From: Bdellovibrionales bacterium RIFCSPHIGHO2_01_FULL_40_29
GTDB taxonomy: Bacteria; Bdellovibrionota; Bdellovibrionia; Bdellovibrionales; Bdellovibrionaceae
NCBI GenBank assembly: GCA_001771815.1
Contig: MEPU01000006.1
Span: 62,001-126,000 of the forward strand
Direction of reading: 5' to 3'
Length of the DNA: 64,000 nucleotides
In this document: piece after piece, positions 60,972 through 64,000 of the stretch
How the letters are laid out: each line of letters opens with the position of its first letter
Position numbering within the stretch: the stretch's first letter is position 1
The notes under the pieces: model-generated
The model's input: only the letters and a program-made list of their open reading frames with translations
The model's database searches: none
What the model was told of the DNA's origin: nothing
Program-made: the position numbers and the translations under genes

Positions 60972-61012
60972 TAAATCCTAAACAATTTCTCTGTCGACCA
61001 GACCTTCAATAA
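60972..61012. repeat. 41-bp direct repeat, right copy
   Basis: Exact copy of 59738-59778. On the minus strand it still reads IEGLVDREIV and a stop, that is, an isolated C-terminal tail of the RHH-like gene with no gene in front. It looks like the remnant of a second module copy or of a target-site duplication. Confidence 0.95.
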
Positions 61013-61061
61013 AATGTTTTTACAGGCCGATCGAATATAAGTGGTACTTTGTTGAAATCGG

Positions 61062-61874
61062 TCACTTTGATAAGTTTTTTTGTTGTTCACTAAGAAATAG
61101 ACTTACCTTTTCACACGCTTGATAAGTTCCATCTGTCTGTATTTTTTGACAAATTACAGACCAAACATTAGAGTAAATATCATGAACAGCTAAAGTATCA
61201 TCTATTACTTTAAATTTAAGAGTTTTAATTTTTCCCTCACGAATAATTTTCGCATCTTGTAGACCTAGTGGCAGACTATCTTTGACTTTAAAATAAGTTA
61301 ACAGATCAGGAATGCGTGTCTTACCAAGACTTAAAATAACATCAGATTTTTTAAAAATACTATCTTTGATGTTCACATCATCGATGATAAGTACGCCGCC
61401 TGTCATATCTTTAGTAACCGGATTTACAAGCTCTCGAGAGGCTTCCTCAATTTTATCAGGAACCCCTATACTGCGAAAATTAGCACCGCATGTATACATC
61501 GTAACAAACAACGGAGTCATTTCTGCGACTGGATAAGAATTCGTGTGCACAACAGGAGTTTGCCCTATCATACTTGTAGTTGAATAGGATTGATATGATG
61601 TTTGAGTAGAGCTTAAATCCTTTGTCATGGTTACAAGAGCATATTGTTTTTTTTCAGCACAATCCTCAAACGCACCGAGCATTGAATATCGTCGTGCAGC
61701 TTCTTTAGAGGTCATAGTATTTCCTCTAAAAACACTTAGATTAGAATCATTTTCTTTAGAAATCTCCAAACCAAATCCATACTGATTCATTGTCTTATAT
61801 TGAATATCCGTTGCACAAGAAAAAGTAGATGCAAGTATTGCTACAATCACGATTTTGATTACAATTTTTTCCAT
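61062..61874 (-). CDS. Lipoprotein with PDZ-like C-terminal domain
   Basis: 270 residues with a lipoprotein signal (VAILASTFSC). The N-terminal part (YGFGLEISKENDSNLSVFRG; TSKEAARRYSMLGAFEDCAE) resembles small envelope lipoproteins of the 'YS..GF' type. The C-terminal TGGVLIIDDVNIKDSIFKKS, DVILSLGKTRI and IIREGKIKTLKFKV are laid out like a PDZ domain. A serine-rich loop lies between. Probably an envelope scaffold or sensor; no protease domain is present. Not recognised as a named family. Confidence 0.62.
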   Translation of the reverse strand: MEKIVIKIVIVAILASTFSCATDIQYKTMNQYGFGLEISKENDSNLSVFRGNTMTSKEAARRYSMLGAFEDCAEKKQYALVTMTKDLSSTQTSYQSYSTTSMIGQTPVVHTNSYPVAEMTPLFVTMYTCGANFRSIGVPDKIEEASRELVNPVTKDMTGGVLIIDDVNIKDSIFKKSDVILSLGKTRIPDLLTYFKVKDSLPLGLQDAKIIREGKIKTLKFKVIDDTLAVHDIYSNVWSVICQKIQTDGTYQACEKVSLFLSEQQKNLSK

Positions 61875-61994
61875 AGCCGATGACTATACTCGATACTATA
61901 GTAATTCATGAAATATTATTTTTTTGATAGGCATTTTATTATGCTCGTCGGGCAGAAAACTAATCTTGAGATTGCAAATTGCAACATCAGTGAA

Positions 61995-62366
61995 TTATTT
62001 ACAATCTGAATCGATTTTTTGATACTCACGAGAAGCAGCAATCATTGCTGACATTTCCTCTTCAACTTTTATATTTGGAAATTTAACATACCCCGAGTCG
62101 TCAGCATCAGGATGATCTGGCAGATATTTAGTAACGTAATTTGCAAGGGCAACAATTTTACAGTTTTTATTTTCACAATGAATTTCTTTTTTTCGATACG
62201 CACCACCCTCAGGAGTTCTGGTGGCACTTATATTCTCTATATTTGATGAAATGGCATTCATCTCTAATCGTTTATTGCTTAACATATCCTGACATTCGCT
62301 TTTATCAATTTTTGCCGCAAATGAAATGGAAGAAACCAAAAGCATAGAATAAATAATGAACTTCAT
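61995..62366 (-). CDS. Small secreted protein, unknown
   Basis: 123 residues with GGAGG upstream and a signal peptide (MKFIIYSMLLVSSISFAA). The mature part has four Cys (SECQDML; IHCENKNCKIV; SDCK at the end), consistent with two disulfides. No family recognised. It lies between the PDZ-like lipoprotein and the divergent zinc-ribbon membrane protein in the stretch between the two tRNA-Leu genes. Confidence 0.6.
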   Translation of the reverse strand: MKFIIYSMLLVSSISFAAKIDKSECQDMLSNKRLEMNAISSNIENISATRTPEGGAYRKKEIHCENKNCKIVALANYVTKYLPDHPDADDSGYVKFPNIKVEEEMSAMIAASREYQKIDSDCK

Positions 62367-62611
62367 AAACGACCTCCACTTTATTATACTTTGAATTTAT
62401 AGAAAAGAACTGGATTAACGCCTAGAATGTGGTCTCAATTTAGAGGTTAGGCTATTTGAGATATTAGAATATCAGTTCGCACAGTTAAAAACCTTTTTCA
62501 GATACGATAATAAAGTTCGGGGCACTCCATCAAAATTTACAAAATAGAATATTAACATTGTTGCAGATCGATTTTCGTAGAATGCTGTTCGTGTTCTTAG
62601 GAGTTGTTAAA

Positions 62612-62974
62612 ATGAGTTGGATTCTTCAAACTAATGATTATAAGCAGAGCTTTTTTTCTCATGATGAAAACCGCTGTTCATTAAAACAAAGAACTCTTTC
62701 TGCTCTAAAGAAGGTTTTACTTTTTTGGATTTTTGCAATTGCTAGTATTGTTGTTCCATTATTGCATTTTATTTTAGTTCCAGGTTTTTTAATCGGTGGA
62801 GTTATTGCGTTTCGATTGCATATGCGAAATACCCATTATCTTGATAACGTCCAATTTCTTTGCCCCAATTGTGGTAAAGGAAATACTCAGAAAAAGTTTT
62901 ACTTTTTTTCAGGAAAACGCATCAGATGTTCGCACTGCTCTCATCAAGCCAGTATTATTGCCACTGCAAGTTAA
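62612..62974 (+). CDS. Small membrane protein with C-terminal zinc ribbon
   Basis: 120 residues from ATG 62612 with AGGAG 8 nt upstream; the frame extends further upstream but without a good start. Two adjacent membrane helices (KKVLLFWIFAIASIVVPLLH and FILVPGFLIGGVIAF) are followed by a zinc ribbon: CPNCGKGN and, 16 residues on, CSHCSHQ. Such proteins may sense or bind DNA/RNA or metal at the membrane; no function is known. It is in the accessory stretch near tRNA-Leu. Confidence 0.6.
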   Translation: MSWILQTNDYKQSFFSHDENRCSLKQRTLSALKKVLLFWIFAIASIVVPLLHFILVPGFLIGGVIAFRLHMRNTHYLDNVQFLCPNCGKGNTQKKFYFFSGKRIRCSHCSHQASIIATAS

Positions 62975-63063
62975 AGCCAAATCCTGCCTGCTTTCCATTG
63001 CGAATCTATCAATAATTACTTTGTCAAAATCTTATAGATTTGCTTTAATTTAACACGGCATCC

Positions 63064-63148
63064 GCGCGGGTGGTGGAATTGGTAGACACGCAGGTCTCAG
63101 AAGCCTGTGTCGAAAGATGTAGGGGTTCAAGTCCCCTCTCGCGCACCA
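63064..63148 (+). tRNA. tRNA-Leu (anticodon CAG)
   Basis: 85 nt with encoded CCA. The acceptor GCGCGGG pairs with CTCGCGC including one G-T pair; the D arm has GGTGGAATTGGTAGACAC; the anticodon loop CTCAGAA gives CAG (reads CUG). The variable arm is long (class II) and the T loop is TTCAAGT. It bounds the accessory-looking stretch on the right. Confidence 0.96.
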
Positions 63149-63217
63149 AATTTTTTTCTCGGCCTATATTTTGCAAACTTCACAATCGACGTACAAGAAA
63201 AATGACCGGAGGTTTTT

Positions 63218-63556
63218 GTGAAAAAACACTGTCTAATGTTAGTTTTTTGCCTTATCTGTTTTCCATTTTCTACTTTTGCTGAGGAGGCTCAAAAGCCCTC
63301 CGAAATGCCAAAGCCTATGTCTGAATCCCCAAGCGAAGAAGCCAAAAAGAGAGCTCATAAAAAAGTAGAAGTAAGAAAAAAAGAACTTCTAAAGAAACTG
63401 AAAAATCAAGATTCTCCAGAGGCCATTGGTAACGCCAAAGCTCGTGTGCAAATTGATCGTACGGAGAGCAATCGACAAGACTATCTAGATCAAGAAAAGA
63501 AAAAGACCGCCAAGAAAGACTGCGTAGCTCCAGACTGCCCCGAAATTTCAGAATAA
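63218..63556 (+). CDS. Small secreted charged protein
   Basis: 112 residues from a GTG start with GGAGG upstream. The signal peptide is LMLVFCLICFPFSTFA, followed by a Pro/Ser/Glu-rich stretch, a Lys/Glu helix (EEAKKRAHKKVEVRKKELLK) and an end with two Cys (KKDCVAPDCPEISE). Probably periplasmic; unknown family. It follows tRNA-Leu(CAG) by 69 bp. Confidence 0.6.
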   Translation: MKKHCLMLVFCLICFPFSTFAEEAQKPSEMPKPMSESPSEEAKKRAHKKVEVRKKELLKKLKNQDSPEAIGNAKARVQIDRTESNRQDYLDQEKKKTAKKDCVAPDCPEISE

Positions 63557-63604
63557 ATCATCTTTACTTCTGAGTATTCAGTAAAAGCAATACATACAGT
63601 CCTG

Positions 63605-64000
63605 TTACGGTAACGGTGTCTCCGGAAGCGGAGTAAATTCTGTCTCGCCTTCGATTTGTCCGATTCTATTGTTTTTCCAATCATCTGCGGCTTTGTGAAT
63701 GCGCTCTTTACTTGAAGATACAAAGTTCCACCAAATGAAGCGCTCTTCAGGAAATGGCTTGCCACCAATCACCAGAACGCGCGCATCTGTTTTCGCTTTA
63801 ATCGAAACCTGAGCTGGATCACCCACTAGAATCAGATCATCGACCTTAAGATCATGCCCGTCTATTTCACAACTTCCAGCCACAATCAGAAAGCCAATTT
63901 CTTCTTCACCAAATGAAAATTCATAATTTGAGTTCGCTTTGCATTCGCAATCTAAATAGAGCGTGCGCCAAAGCGTTGGTACAGGCGATGCTTTTTCTTG
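63605..64000 (-). CDS. Pirin-family protein, C-terminal part only
   Basis: The frame is open from the window edge to the stop at 63605 (131 residues). FSFGEEEIGFLIVAGSCEID, then KTDARVLVIGGKPFPEERFI, and SSKERIHKAADDWKNNRIG match the pirin C-terminal cupin. Pirins are cupin proteins, some acting as quercetinases or redox-sensitive cofactors. The N-terminal metal-binding His cluster lies outside the window. The gene start is off the right edge. Confidence 0.82.
   Translation of the reverse strand, partial: QEKASPVPTLWRTLYLDCECKANSNYEFSFGEEEIGFLIVAGSCEIDGHDLKVDDLILVGDPAQVSIKAKTDARVLVIGGKPFPEERFIWWNFVSSSKERIHKAADDWKNNRIGQIEGETEFTPLPETPLP

Noticed and set aside
63070-63282. Plus-strand reading frame beginning inside tRNA-Leu(CAG)
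   Set aside because: It overlaps a well-formed tRNA and the signal peptide of the following gene in another frame.

Overview
The window reads as a chromosome segment from a Bdellovibrio-like bacterium (phylum Bdellovibrionota). The base composition is AT-rich, so it looks closer to the low-GC members of the group than to B. bacteriovorus HD100. The assignment rests on gene content, not on a marker alignment. It has an FHA-GGDEF diguanylate cyclase of the DgcB type lying close to a PilZ protein and an ECF sigma factor, FHA-type sigma-54 activators, many small lipoproteins, TTG/GTG starts behind strong Shine-Dalgarno sequences, and a Gram-negative envelope gene set. Genes are densely packed, with many 1-8 bp overlaps, and no gene-free stretch exceeds 300 bp.

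Region by region. 1-4.6 kb: a partial kdsB coupled to engB, a sigma-54 activator, a FliL-like membrane protein, a BamE-like lipoprotein and an outer-membrane protein. 4.6-9.7 kb: polA, ftsB, a Gre-like factor and eno. 9.7-14.5 kb: a coiled-coil protein, a CpaF ATPase with a secreted cupredoxin, lipoproteins and a DsbA-like lipoprotein. 14.5-17 kb: sfsA and argS. 17.1-21.9 kb: a lipoate module (lipA, 2-oxoacid dehydrogenase E2, E3, lipB). 21.9-25.8 kb: a PAS histidine kinase, a MaoC protein, a PIN-PhoH ATPase and a PilZ protein. 25.9-29.3 kb: a TonB-like protein, a beta-barrel, an aminopeptidase and a GT2 glycosyltransferase. 29.3-34.3 kb: a signalling block read leftward (coiled-coil protein, phosphoesterase, FHA-GGDEF, PilZ, ECF sigma, small anti-sigma-like ORF). 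34.4-37.6 kb: a PfkB kinase, rlmN and a heptose-7-phosphate kinase.

37.6-39.6 kb is a repeat-rich spot. It holds an AlkB-like oxygenase, a 74-nt pure pyrimidine tract, a RAYT-type transposase, a 14-bp minisatellite and a 30-bp perfect palindrome. 39.6-51.4 kb: an alpha/beta hydrolase, glutamate dehydrogenase, pyrD, a Nudix protein, two glycan-related genes, HU, a trypsin-like lipoprotein, epmA, and tldD/pmbA. 51.5-59.1 kb: a lysine-rich histone-H1-like protein and the glycine cleavage genes gcvP, gcvT and gcvH, interrupted by a GT9 glycosyltransferase, an antisense DUF3617 protein and an Rsm22-like methyltransferase. LipA, LipB and the shared E3 upstream would lipoylate and reoxidise GcvH.

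59.1-63.1 kb lies between two tRNA-Leu genes (UAG and CAG) and looks accessory. It contains a GNAT acetyltransferase, a two-gene toxin-antitoxin-like module bounded by 41-bp direct repeats and preceded by a palindrome with 20-bp arms, a PDZ-like lipoprotein, a small secreted protein and a zinc-ribbon membrane protein. The window closes with a small secreted protein and a partial pirin gene. The strongest candidates for something undescribed are the repeat-bounded two-gene module and the transposase/minisatellite/palindrome locus.
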